Translations under genes and position numbers: made by a program
The notes under the pieces: model-generated
Databases searched by the model: none
What the model was told of the DNA's origin: nothing
The model's input: only the letters and a program-made list of their open reading frames with translations
Shown here: one piece after another, positions 17,898 to 25,976 of the stretch
Position numbering within the stretch: position 1 is the stretch's first letter
Layout of the letters: each line of letters begins with the position of its first letter
Source of the DNA: Dactylosporangium aurantiacum
Lineage (GTDB): Bacteria > Actinomycetota > Actinomycetes > Mycobacteriales > Micromonosporaceae
Length of the DNA: 64,000 nt
Reading direction: 5' to 3'
Assembly (NCBI RefSeq): GCF_000716715.1
Contig: NZ_JNYJ01000018.1
Location: forward strand, 62,001 to 126,000

Positions 17898-17934
17898 GCA
17901 ACTTCCGGAACGCTGTGGTGGAATACGTTTTCCC
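17896..17934 (+). promoter_or_regulatory. Promoter with LacI operator upstream of the beta-helix gene
   Basis: TTGCAA (17896-17901), 17 bp, TGGAAT (17919-17924). The 16-bp site TGGAATACGTTTTCCC (17919-17934) has the central CG of LacI-family operators and covers the -10. Nearly the same site (CGGAATACGTTTTCTG) is at 20558-20573, and the reverse complement of a third is at 29042-29057. Confidence 0.65.
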
Positions 17935-18055
17935 AAGCACGATCCGGAGCCTGACACCCCTGTCCAGCTGCCCCGTTTGTCGACGCCCCGCCCTCGCCGG
18001 CGCTACGGGTGCTCCAGCCGTGCCGCACCGGACCTTCTGCCCCGAGGAGCCGCCC

Positions 18056-20359
18056 ATGTCCCCCCTCAGTCCTGATCCGGCCCCCGTCTCCGGGCCGCCG
18101 CCCAGCCGCCGGCGCCGACTGGCGCTCGGCGTCGCCGCGGCCACCGTCGCGGGCGCCGGCCTGCTCGTGAGTGTCGCCGCGCCCGCGCAAGCGGCCAACA
18201 CCACCTACTACGTCGACGCCGCGGCCGGCGCCGACAGCAACAGCGGCCTGGACCAGTCGCACCCCTGGAAGAGCCTCGGCAAGATCAACGCGACCACGTT
18301 CGGCGCCGGTGACCGTATCCTGCTCAAGGCCGGCAGCACCTGGACCGGCCAGCTGTGGCCGAAGGGCTCCGGCGCGGCCGGCGCGCCGATCGTCGTGGAC
18401 TCCTACGGCACCGGCAACAAGCCGCGGATCAACGGCGCCGGCACCGTCGCCGACACCGTGCGGCTGTTCAACCAGGAGTACTGGACGATCCGCAACATCG
18501 AGGTCACCAACACCGCGCCGTCGACCGGCACCGCCGGCGGGAACCTGGGCGACTTCCGCGGCATCCACATCAGCGGCGACAACAGCCAGACCCTCGACGG
18601 GTTCCTGGTGGACGCCGTCAACGTGCACGACGTCACCGGCCGGGTGAACTGGATCGGCGGCGACACGGCTGACAACAAGCCCGGGATCAGCTTCCAGACC
18701 GGCTGGGACTCCTCCAAGCGGACCGGCGGCATCGTCATCGACAGCTGGGTGCCCAACCCGGCCGCGCCGCCGAGCACCCCGACGATCATCAACGACGCGG
18801 TGGTGCAGAACTCCACGATCGCCAACACGTCGTTCGCCGGCATCGTCGTCAAGCAGTACACCGGCTCCAACGCCGGCGCCGTGGCGACCGGCTGGGGCAC
18901 GCGCGCCAACGCCGGTGACACGAAGTTCCGGCCGCACACCAACATCGTGCTGCGCAACAACTACATCACGCAGGCCGGCACCGCGTACGGCTGCAACGGC
19001 ATCTACATGACCGACGTTCGTGGCGGCACGATCGAGCGCAATGTCGTCGACCGGACGGGCACGTCGGGCATCGAGACGTACTTCGCCGACAACGTCACGA
19101 TCCAGTACAACGAGGTCTTCGGCACGACCCAGAAGGCCGGGGGCGCCGACCACAACGGCATCGACACGGACAAGGGCACCACCGCCCAGGTCGTGCAGTA
19201 CAACTACGTGCACAACAACGGCGACGGCATCCTGCTGTGCCAGTTCGCCTTTGGCAACGTGGTGGTCCGCTACAACGTGATCACCAGCAACACCCGCTAC
19301 CAGATCTACCTGCACTCCGACAAGGCGGCCACCGCCCAGATCTACAACAACACGATCTACAACGACGCGAGTTCGAACCTGATCTACGGTTACGGCGACG
19401 GTCTGACCGCCACCTATGCGATCACCAACAACATCTTGTACTCGACCAGGGCGAACGCCGCGCTGTCCACGAGCGGCACGATCACGTACAACCGCAACCT
19501 GTACGGCGGCGCGACGCTGCCCGTGCCGAGCGGCGACACCCGGGCGATCGTGGCGGACCCGCGGTTCGTCTCCGCACCGATCAACGCACCATCCGGCACG
19601 GCCAGCACCGGACCGGCGCTCGCCGCGGCCCTGGAGTTGCAGGTGGCGGCGAACTCGCCGGCCGTGAACGCCGGTGTCAGCATCGGCGGCAACGGGGGAC
19701 GTGACTACGCGGGGAACCCGCTCTACAACGGCGCCCCCGACATCGGCGCGTTCGAACAGCCCGGGGGCACCACGACACCAGTCACCACGCGGCACACGTT
19801 CGACGCGCTGCCGACCGGCCCGCTCGCCAACGGCACCGAAGGGCTGGCGGTCAGCACCGCCGGCGGCTCCGTCGCGGTGGTCGACGTGCCGAGCGCGACC
19901 GACAAGAGCGTCCGGCTGACCCGCACCACGAACAGCGGCAGCACGAGCGTCTCGCAGACCTTCGGCCAGCCGCTGACCGGCCTGGTCACGGTCGAGACGA
20001 ACGTCATGCGGGAGTCCGCCTACGTCTCCGGCAGCGACTTCTTCGCCATCCCATACATCCGCAACGCCAGCGGTCAGAACGCCGTCAGCGTGGCGATGAC
20101 GAAGAACACCATCGTGGCGTACTCCGGCACCACCCAGGTCACCGTCGGCTCCTACACGCCCGGCCGCTGGTACGCCGTGCGGGTGGTGATCAGCACCGCC
20201 ACCGGCACGTTCGACCTGTACATCGACGGCGTGCTGAAGCTGGACAACAGCACCTTCCGCAACCCGCTCCCCGGTGTCGCGCAGATCGACTACTACGCCA
20301 ACAGCTCCAACTACGGCAGCGTCGTGGTCGACGACATCACGGTGACCGCGACCGCCTGA
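18056..20359 (+). CDS. Secreted right-handed parallel beta-helix protein, probable polysaccharide lyase
   Basis: A 767-residue secreted protein. It has a basic N-terminus, a hydrophobic segment and an AQAAN cleavage site near residue 43. TTYYVDAAAGADSNSGLDQS (residues ~45-64) is the classic start of pectate-lyase-like beta-helix proteins. Repeated N-rich coils follow (NTTIYNN-type, IVLRNNYITQAG, VVVRYNVITSNTRYQIYLHS). The domain ends with YNGAPDIGAFEQPG near 565. The last ~190 residues form a LamG/concanavalin-like sandwich (FDLYIDGVLKLDN). Catalytic residues are not certain, so the exact PL family and pectin specificity are inferred from the locus. ATG 18056 has CGAGGAG upstream. Confidence 0.82.
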   Translation: MSPLSPDPAPVSGPPPSRRRRLALGVAAATVAGAGLLVSVAAPAQAANTTYYVDAAAGADSNSGLDQSHPWKSLGKINATTFGAGDRILLKAGSTWTGQLWPKGSGAAGAPIVVDSYGTGNKPRINGAGTVADTVRLFNQEYWTIRNIEVTNTAPSTGTAGGNLGDFRGIHISGDNSQTLDGFLVDAVNVHDVTGRVNWIGGDTADNKPGISFQTGWDSSKRTGGIVIDSWVPNPAAPPSTPTIINDAVVQNSTIANTSFAGIVVKQYTGSNAGAVATGWGTRANAGDTKFRPHTNIVLRNNYITQAGTAYGCNGIYMTDVRGGTIERNVVDRTGTSGIETYFADNVTIQYNEVFGTTQKAGGADHNGIDTDKGTTAQVVQYNYVHNNGDGILLCQFAFGNVVVRYNVITSNTRYQIYLHSDKAATAQIYNNTIYNDASSNLIYGYGDGLTATYAITNNILYSTRANAALSTSGTITYNRNLYGGATLPVPSGDTRAIVADPRFVSAPINAPSGTASTGPALAAALELQVAANSPAVNAGVSIGGNGGRDYAGNPLYNGAPDIGAFEQPGGTTTPVTTRHTFDALPTGPLANGTEGLAVSTAGGSVAVVDVPSATDKSVRLTRTTNSGSTSVSQTFGQPLTGLVTVETNVMRESAYVSGSDFFAIPYIRNASGQNAVSVAMTKNTIVAYSGTTQVTVGSYTPGRWYAVRVVISTATGTFDLYIDGVLKLDNSTFRNPLPGVAQIDYYANSSNYGSVVVDDITVTATA

Positions 20360-20391
20360 GCCGTACCTGCACAAACGGCAGTTCGGCGAGA

Positions 20392-20444
20392 GGGCCTCGC
20401 CCAGGCTCGGATCGGGTCGAACCGACCCGGCTGTGGCGAGGCCC
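20392..20444. terminator. Nested double hairpin terminator
   Basis: Outer stem GGGCCTCGCC (20392-20401) pairs with GGCGAGGCCC (20435-20444). Inside it CGGGTCG / CGACCCG (20413-20429) forms a second perfect 7-bp stem with loop AAC. It lies 32 bases after the beta-helix stop and well before the next promoter. Confidence 0.7.
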
Positions 20445-20527
20445 GGCGCCGGCGTCGTGTCACCGTGCGCTGCGTCGCGCCCGACGCGCACTGGCGTCAT
20501 GGGCGCGAAGTCGCCCGCGCCGGGCCC

Positions 20528-20573
20528 TTGACGGGCCGACGGCGCCGATGAAAGATCCGGAATACGTTTTCTG
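20528..20573 (+). promoter_or_regulatory. Promoter with LacI operator of the second importer operon
   Basis: TTGACG (20528-20533), 17 bp, AAAGAT (20551-20556). The operator CGGAATACGTTTTCTG (20558-20573) lies over the expected transcription start, and 12 central bases match the site at 17919. Confidence 0.65.
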
Positions 20574-20619
20574 GGGTCGTCGCCAGGCGCCCCGCACCCG
20601 ACCCGCGAAGGAGCACCCC

Positions 20620-21546
20620 ATGAGCGCGCTCGATGAGCTCGGGCGCCTGCGAACCCACCGCGGAAGACCGCCGCGGAAACGGGACAACAAGGCCGCCTTC
20701 CTGTTTCTGCTGCCGTGGTTCGCCGGGCTGGTGCTGATCACCGCGGGCCCGGTCGCCGTCTCGCTGGGCCTGTCGTTCACCGACTACAACCTGATCCAGG
20801 ACCCGACGTTCACCGGGTTGGACAACTACACCCGGATGCTGCACGACGAGCGGCTGCGGCAGGCGCTGACGGTGACGTTCACCTACGTGTTCGTCTCGGT
20901 GCCGCTGCAGCTGGCGGCGGCGCTCGGCCTGGCCCTGCTGCTCGACCGTGGTATGCGTGGCCTGGCCTTCTACCGCTCGGCCTTCTACCTGCCCTCGCTG
21001 CTCGGCTCGAGCGTGGCCATCGCGGTGCTGTGGCGGCAGATCTTCGGCGCCGACGGGCTCGCCAACCAGGTGCTGGATCTCGTCGGTCTGCATGGCAAGG
21101 GATGGATCTCCGACCCGTCGACCGCGCTCGGCACCCTCATCGTGCTCAACGTGTGGACGTTCGGCGCGCCGATGATCATTTTCCTTGCCGGGCTGCGCCA
21201 GATCCCGGTCATGTACTACGAGGCCGCCGAGGTCGACGGCGCGAAACGCTGGACCCAGCTGCGGCGGATCACGCTGCCGCTGCTGTCGCCGATCATCTTC
21301 TTCAACCTGGTCCTGCAGATCATCCACGCGTTCCAGTCGTTCACGCAGGCCTTCGTCGTCTCCGGCGGCAGCGGCGGACCGTCCGACTCGACGCTGTTCT
21401 ACACCCTCTACCTGTACCAGCGCGGCTTCAACAACTTCGACATGGGCTACGCCTCCGCACTGGCCTGGCTGCTGTTACTGATCATCGGCGCCTTCACCGC
21501 CATCAACTTCTGGGGCGCCAAGCGATGGGTCTTCTACGATGACTGA
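20620..21546 (+). CDS. ABC sugar importer permease 1 (second system)
   Basis: A 308-residue MalF-type permease. Helix 1 is FLFLLPWFAGLVLITAGPVA near residue 26, and MYYEAAEVDGAKRWTQLRRI is the EAA loop. ATG 20620 with GAAGGAG eight bases upstream was chosen over an in-frame upstream ATG lying before the operator. It contains an in-frame TTA codon at 21475-21477 (in WLLLLIIG), rare in such DNA. It overlaps the next permease gene by eight bases. Confidence 0.92.
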   Translation: MSALDELGRLRTHRGRPPRKRDNKAAFLFLLPWFAGLVLITAGPVAVSLGLSFTDYNLIQDPTFTGLDNYTRMLHDERLRQALTVTFTYVFVSVPLQLAAALGLALLLDRGMRGLAFYRSAFYLPSLLGSSVAIAVLWRQIFGADGLANQVLDLVGLHGKGWISDPSTALGTLIVLNVWTFGAPMIIFLAGLRQIPVMYYEAAEVDGAKRWTQLRRITLPLLSPIIFFNLVLQIIHAFQSFTQAFVVSGGSGGPSDSTLFYTLYLYQRGFNNFDMGYASALAWLLLLIIGAFTAINFWGAKRWVFYDD

Positions 21547-22453
21547 TCTCAAGCACCGCCTGACCGCGAACGCGGTCCACTGGACCGCGCCCCTCGACGC
21601 ACGACCCCAGCGGCGGTCCGTCCTGCCCCCCACCGTGCGCGGCTTCGCCAAGCACGTCGGCCTGATCCTGCTCACGGTGGTGATGCTCTACCCCGTGCTG
21701 TGGATGGTCGTCAGTTCGCTGCGTCCGAACGACGTCATCTTCCGCTCGCCCGGACTGGTGCTCGCCGACCTCAACGTCCACAACTACGGCGAGGGCTGGA
21801 ACGCGCTGGCGTCCCCGTTCGGGCACTACCTGTTCAACTCCGCAGTGGTGGTGCTCGGCTGCATCATCGGCAACCTCGTCTCGTGCTCGATGGCCGCCTA
21901 CGCCTTCGCCCGGCTGGAGTTCACCGGCAAACGCCTGTGGTTCGCCCTGATGCTCGGCAGCATCATGCTGCCGATCCACGTCCTGATCGTGCCGCAGTAC
22001 ATCATGTTCGCGCAGGTCGGCTGGATCAACACGTTCCTGCCGCTGATCGTGCCCAAGCTCCTGGCCACCGACGCGTTCTTCGTGTTCCTCATGGTCCAGT
22101 TCATCCGCGGGCTGCCCCGCGAGCTGGACGAGGCCGCCCGCATCGACGGCGCCGGCCACCCGCGCATCTTTCTGCAGGTCATCCTGCCCCTGATGCGCCC
22201 GGCGCTGGCCACGACCACCATCTTCACGTTCATCTGGACCTGGAACGACTTCTTCAGCCAGCTCATCTACCTCACCGACCCGGACATGTACACCGTCCCG
22301 GTCGCGCTGCGCTCCTTCGTCGACGCCACCGTCAACACCTCGTGGGGCGCCATGTTCGCCATGAGCGTCCTGTCTCTGCTCCCGGTCTTCCTGGTCTTCC
22401 TGGTCGGCCAGCGGTACCTCGTCCAGGGCATCGCCACCACCGGCAGCAAGTAG
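21539..22453 (+). CDS. ABC sugar importer permease 2 (second system)
   Basis: A 304-residue MalG-type permease. HVGLILLTVVMLYPVLWMVV is helix 1 and ELDEAARIDGAGHPRIFLQV the EAA loop. A ~40-residue cytoplasmic N-terminus precedes helix 1. It ends with the LVQGIATTGSK tail typical of this subunit. It works with the permease before it and the lipoprotein after it; as in the other two importers here, no ATPase is encoded. Confidence 0.93.
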   Translation: MTDLKHRLTANAVHWTAPLDARPQRRSVLPPTVRGFAKHVGLILLTVVMLYPVLWMVVSSLRPNDVIFRSPGLVLADLNVHNYGEGWNALASPFGHYLFNSAVVVLGCIIGNLVSCSMAAYAFARLEFTGKRLWFALMLGSIMLPIHVLIVPQYIMFAQVGWINTFLPLIVPKLLATDAFFVFLMVQFIRGLPRELDEAARIDGAGHPRIFLQVILPLMRPALATTTIFTFIWTWNDFFSQLIYLTDPDMYTVPVALRSFVDATVNTSWGAMFAMSVLSLLPVFLVFLVGQRYLVQGIATTGSK

Positions 22454-22490
22454 CACACCCCAACACCCCACACCCCCTGAAGGACATCCC

Positions 22491-23816
22491 ATGCACGCTG
22501 CCTTCGACCGCGGCCTATCCCGCCGGTCCACCCTGCGCCTCGCGCTCGGCCTCACGGCCGGGGCCACCCTCGCCGCGTGCGGCACCGGCTCTGACAAGGA
22601 CGCCTCCGGCGACCTGTCCAAGGACCCCGTCACGCTGCGCTTCACCTGGTGGGGCGCCGACGCCCGGCACAAGCGCACCCAGCAGGTCATCGACCTGTTC
22701 AGCAAGGCGCACCCGAACATCACGGTGAAGGGCGAGTTCAAGGACTGGAACGGCTACTGGGACAGCCTCGCGACCACCGTGGCCGCCAACGACGCACCGG
22801 ACATCATCCAGATGGACGAGCTGTACCTCGCCTCGTACGCGCAACGCGGCGCCCTGCTCGACCTCGGCACCGCGAGCAAGCACCTCGGCACCGCCGACTT
22901 CGACCCCAAAGCCCTCGCGACCGGCAAGGTCGACGGCAAGCAGTACGCGCTGCCGGTCGGTCTCGCCGCCTATTCGATGCTGGTCAACACCGACCTGCTC
23001 GCGCAGTACAACGTCACCCTCCCCGACGACGCCACCTGGACCTGGGACGACCTCAAGACGGTCGGTGCGAAGGTGTCCGCCGCGTCCGGCGGCAAGGTCA
23101 CCGGCGTCCAGTCGTGGGGCTTCGACGCGGGCGGCCTGCAGATCTGGGCCCGGCAGGCCGGCGCCACCCTCTTCGACGACAAGGGCAAGGTCGTCATCCC
23201 GGCCGACACGCTCGCCGCGTTCTGGCAGTACCTCGTCGACCTGTCCAAGGCCGGGATCGCACCGACGCCGTCGGTGACGGTCGAGCGCGGCGCCGGCGCC
23301 CTGGACCAGTCCGGGATGGCCACCAACACCTCCGCCATCGGCACGTGCTGGAACACCCAGCTCACTTCGTTCGCCAAGGCCAGCGGCAAGAAGCTCAAGC
23401 TCGTCCGGCTGCCCGGAGAGGCGCAGGCGAAGTCGCCCGCGGCGTACTACAAGCCGTCGATGTTCTGGTCCGTCTCGTCGCGCTCCAAGCATCCCGCCGA
23501 GGCCGCGCTGTTCGTCGACTTTCTGGCCAACAGCCCGGAGGCCGCCGATGTGCTGCAGACCGACCGCGGCGTGCCGGCCAACACCAAGATCCGGCAGAGC
23601 ATCACCGCGAAGCTCGCCGACACCGACAAGGCGGCCGCCGATTACCTCAGCCAGATCAAAGTCGGCGAACCGCCCCGGGTCACGCCCAAGGGCGCCAGCG
23701 ACATCGAGAAGATCCTCAAGCGTCACACCGAGGACGTCCTGTTCGCCCGCAGGACCCCGCAGCAGTCGGCGGACGCGTTCATCAAGGAACTGCAGAGCGA
23801 GATCGACGCCGCGTGA
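22491..23816 (+). CDS. ABC importer sugar-binding lipoprotein (second system)
   Basis: A 441-residue family 1 solute-binding protein. Its signal peptide has twin Arg and a lipobox (LSRRSTLRLALGLTAGATLAAC). FTWWGADARHKRTQQVIDLF, DAPDIIQMDELYLASYAQRG and YKPSMFWSVSSRSKHPAEAA match multiple-sugar-binding proteins. It follows its permeases rather than preceding them. An oligosaccharide from pectin or galactan is the likely ligand, given the beta-helix protein upstream and GH42 downstream. Confidence 0.9.
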   Translation: MHAAFDRGLSRRSTLRLALGLTAGATLAACGTGSDKDASGDLSKDPVTLRFTWWGADARHKRTQQVIDLFSKAHPNITVKGEFKDWNGYWDSLATTVAANDAPDIIQMDELYLASYAQRGALLDLGTASKHLGTADFDPKALATGKVDGKQYALPVGLAAYSMLVNTDLLAQYNVTLPDDATWTWDDLKTVGAKVSAASGGKVTGVQSWGFDAGGLQIWARQAGATLFDDKGKVVIPADTLAAFWQYLVDLSKAGIAPTPSVTVERGAGALDQSGMATNTSAIGTCWNTQLTSFAKASGKKLKLVRLPGEAQAKSPAAYYKPSMFWSVSSRSKHPAEAALFVDFLANSPEAADVLQTDRGVPANTKIRQSITAKLADTDKAAADYLSQIKVGEPPRVTPKGASDIEKILKRHTEDVLFARRTPQQSADAFIKELQSEIDAA

Positions 23817-23891
23817 CCAGCAGCCGCACCGCACCCGCGCCGCGGCACCAGCCGCGGCGCGACCCCGGCACAACGAAAGTGATGGAAGTTC

Positions 23892-24989
23892 ATGGTTGAC
23901 GGCAGGTACCGCGCCGCCATCGTCGGCACCGGTGCGATCGCCACCGCGCACGCCGGCGCGTTGCGCGCCAACAGCGACCGCGTCCGGCTCGCCGCGGTGG
24001 TCGACGTCGACGCGGAGCAGGCCCGCGCCTTCGCCGAGACGTGGCAGGTCGACACGGTCGCGCCAACGGTGACGGCGCTCCTGGCCGAGGGTGGCATCGA
24101 CCTGGTCCACCTGTGCACACCACCGGTCTGGCACGCGCCGCTCGCGTTGGAGTGCCTGCGGGCCGGGGTGCACGTGCTGGTCGAGAAGCCACCGACGCTG
24201 TCGCTCGCCGAGCTCGACACCCTGATCGAGGCGTCGGCCGCGTCCGGCGCGCACCTGGCCACCGTGTTCCAGCACCGGTTCGGCGCCGGCGCCGTGCGGC
24301 TGCGTGCCATGGCCGCCGCGGGTGAGCTCGGCCGGCCGATGCTCGCCACCTGCGACACGCTGTGGTACCGCGACGACGACTACTACCGGGTGCCGTGGCG
24401 GGGGCGCTGGGACACCGAGGGCGGCGGACCGACGATGGGCCACGGGATCCACCAGTTCGACCTGCTGCTGTCCGTGCTCGGACCGTGGGAGAGCGTCACC
24501 GCGGTCGCCGCACGGCGCGCCCGGCCGATCGAGACCGAGGACGTGTCGATGGCCCTGGTCACCTTCGCCAGCGGGGCGGTCGCCACGGTCGTGAACTCGG
24601 TGCTGTCGCCCCGGCAGGTCTCCGCGCTGCGGTTCGACTACGAGCAGGCGACGGTGGAGCTGTCGCACCTGTACGGCTACTCCGACGACGACTGGACGGT
24701 CCATCCGGCGCCGGGGCACGAGGACGTCGCGACCCGATGGTCGTGGGCACCCTCGCGCGAGGAGAGCGGCCACGCCGGTCAGCTCACCGCTGTCCTGGAC
24801 GCGCTCGACGCGGGCCGGCCGCTGCCGGTCACGGCGGCCGACACCCGGCAGACCATGGAGTTCGTCGCCGCGCTGTACGCCTCCGCGTTCACCGGCAGCA
24901 CCGTGCACAGCGGCCAGATCGGCCCGGACAGCCCGTTCGCCGCCAGCATGCACGGCGCGGGCGCCCCGTGGACGGCGGTGGCGGCGTGA
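23892..24989 (+). CDS. Gfo/Idh/MocA-family oxidoreductase
   Basis: A 365-residue NAD(P)-dependent sugar oxidoreductase. The Rossmann motif YRAAIVGTGAIATAHAGALR is at the start, LVEKPPTLSLAELDTLIEAS carries the EKP motif (catalytic K), and GGGPTMGHGIHQFDLLLSVL matches the second domain with its conserved G..D/H region. It probably oxidises or epimerises a sugar released from the imported oligosaccharide; no substrate can be named. Its stop overlaps the start of the PmoA-like gene (GTGA). Such pairs are common in carbohydrate loci. Confidence 0.9.
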   Translation: MVDGRYRAAIVGTGAIATAHAGALRANSDRVRLAAVVDVDAEQARAFAETWQVDTVAPTVTALLAEGGIDLVHLCTPPVWHAPLALECLRAGVHVLVEKPPTLSLAELDTLIEASAASGAHLATVFQHRFGAGAVRLRAMAAAGELGRPMLATCDTLWYRDDDYYRVPWRGRWDTEGGGPTMGHGIHQFDLLLSVLGPWESVTAVAARRARPIETEDVSMALVTFASGAVATVVNSVLSPRQVSALRFDYEQATVELSHLYGYSDDDWTVHPAPGHEDVATRWSWAPSREESGHAGQLTAVLDALDAGRPLPVTAADTRQTMEFVAALYASAFTGSTVHSGQIGPDSPFAASMHGAGAPWTAVAA

Positions 24990-25897
24990 ACCTGGACGTC
25001 GACCACGCCCTCGGCCGGTCCGTCACCGTCTCGGCCGGCGGCGTCGCGCTGCTCACCTACGTGTACAGCCCGGACACGCCGCGGCTGGAGTCGCCGAAGC
25101 CGTACCTGCACCCCATCCGCACCCTCACCGGCGAGCTGGTGTCGGCGTTCCGCCCGCACGACCACGTCTGGCACAAGGGGATCGCCTGGTCGCTGCCGCA
25201 CGTGGGCGAGCACAACTTCTGGGGCGGCCCCACGTACGTCGACGGTCAGGGCTACTTGCAGCTGGACAACAACGGCAGCGCCGTACACCGGGAGATGACC
25301 GGCCTGGCCGTGCGGCAGGGCGCCGCGACGCTGCGGCACCGCCTGGACTGGACCACCCAGCAGGGCGCCCAGGTCATCGAAGAGGACCGGGCGTTGCACG
25401 TCACGGTGGCCGACGCGACCACCTGGGTCATGGTGTTCGACACGGCAATGACGAACGTCTCCGGCGGCACCCTCGCGTTCGGTTCGCCGACGACCAAGGG
25501 CCGGGACAACGCAGGCTACGGCGGGCTGTTCTGGCGCGGGCCCCGCTCGTTCACCGGCGGCGTGCTCATGGCGCCGACCGGTGCCGGCGGCGATGAACTG
25601 CGCGGCAGCCGCGCGGAATGGTTCGCTTTCCAGGGGCGCCACGACGGGACCGGCGCGCACTCCACCGTCGTCATCGTCGACGACCGGGACAACCCGCGGC
25701 ACCCGCCGCAGTGGTTCGCCCGGACCGAGGAGTTCGCCTGCCTCAACCCGGCGCCGTTCTTCTCCGAGGAGTTCGACCTGCCCGACCGGGCCACGCTGCG
25801 CCTCCGCTACGCCGTCGTCGTCGCCGCCGGCGCGCACGACAGCGATGGCACGGCCGCGCTGGCCCACCACGGCCGCCGGGCGCTCGCCCCGGCATAG
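24986..25897 (+). CDS. PmoA-like / DUF6807 family protein
   Basis: A 303-residue protein of the family annotated as methane-oxygenase-PmoA-like, a name that does not describe its role. Motifs include PYLHPIRTLTGELVSAFRPH, DHVWHKGIAWS and GYGGLFWRGPRSFTG, with several conserved His (HDHVWHKG) that could bind metal or sugar. It has no signal peptide or membrane helix, so it is not a particulate monooxygenase. It is coupled to the Gfo/Idh/MocA gene by a GTGA overlap, and I infer a role in the same sugar conversion. A start at GTG 24971 is also possible. Confidence 0.8.
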   Translation: MNLDVDHALGRSVTVSAGGVALLTYVYSPDTPRLESPKPYLHPIRTLTGELVSAFRPHDHVWHKGIAWSLPHVGEHNFWGGPTYVDGQGYLQLDNNGSAVHREMTGLAVRQGAATLRHRLDWTTQQGAQVIEEDRALHVTVADATTWVMVFDTAMTNVSGGTLAFGSPTTKGRDNAGYGGLFWRGPRSFTGGVLMAPTGAGGDELRGSRAEWFAFQGRHDGTGAHSTVVIVDDRDNPRHPPQWFARTEEFACLNPAPFFSEEFDLPDRATLRLRYAVVVAAGAHDSDGTAALAHHGRRALAPA

Positions 25898-25902
25898 GGC
25901 GG

Positions 25903-25945
25903 CATCGCGGGCCGGGGCGCCTGAGCACCGCCTCGGCCCGCGATG
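25903..25945 (+). terminator. Strong hairpin between the PmoA-like and GH42 genes
   Basis: CATCGCGGGCCGGGGCG (25903-25919) pairs with CGCCTCGGCCCGCGATG (25929-25945): 17 positions with one G-T wobble and a 9-base loop. It lies five bases after the stop. The GH42 gene starts 31 bases later with no clear promoter between, so this may attenuate rather than end transcription. Confidence 0.65.
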
Positions 25946-25976
25946 TCGCGCCCCGCACGAAGAACGAGGAGCAACC

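Noticed and set aside
17252..20500. Very long minus-strand reading frame (over 1000 codons) opposite the beta-helix gene
   Set aside because: It is Val/Asp/Gly/Arg-rich with no motif and exists only because GC3 bias removes stops from the antisense frame. The plus strand has a clear signal peptide and beta-helix domain.
22515..24953. Minus-strand frame of about 810 codons opposite the binding-protein and oxidoreductase genes
   Set aside because: Spans two unrelated, well-supported plus-strand genes and has no motif.
24986..25897. Particulate methane monooxygenase subunit (from the PmoA family name)
   Set aside because: No membrane helices, and the context is sugar uptake. The family name is historical.
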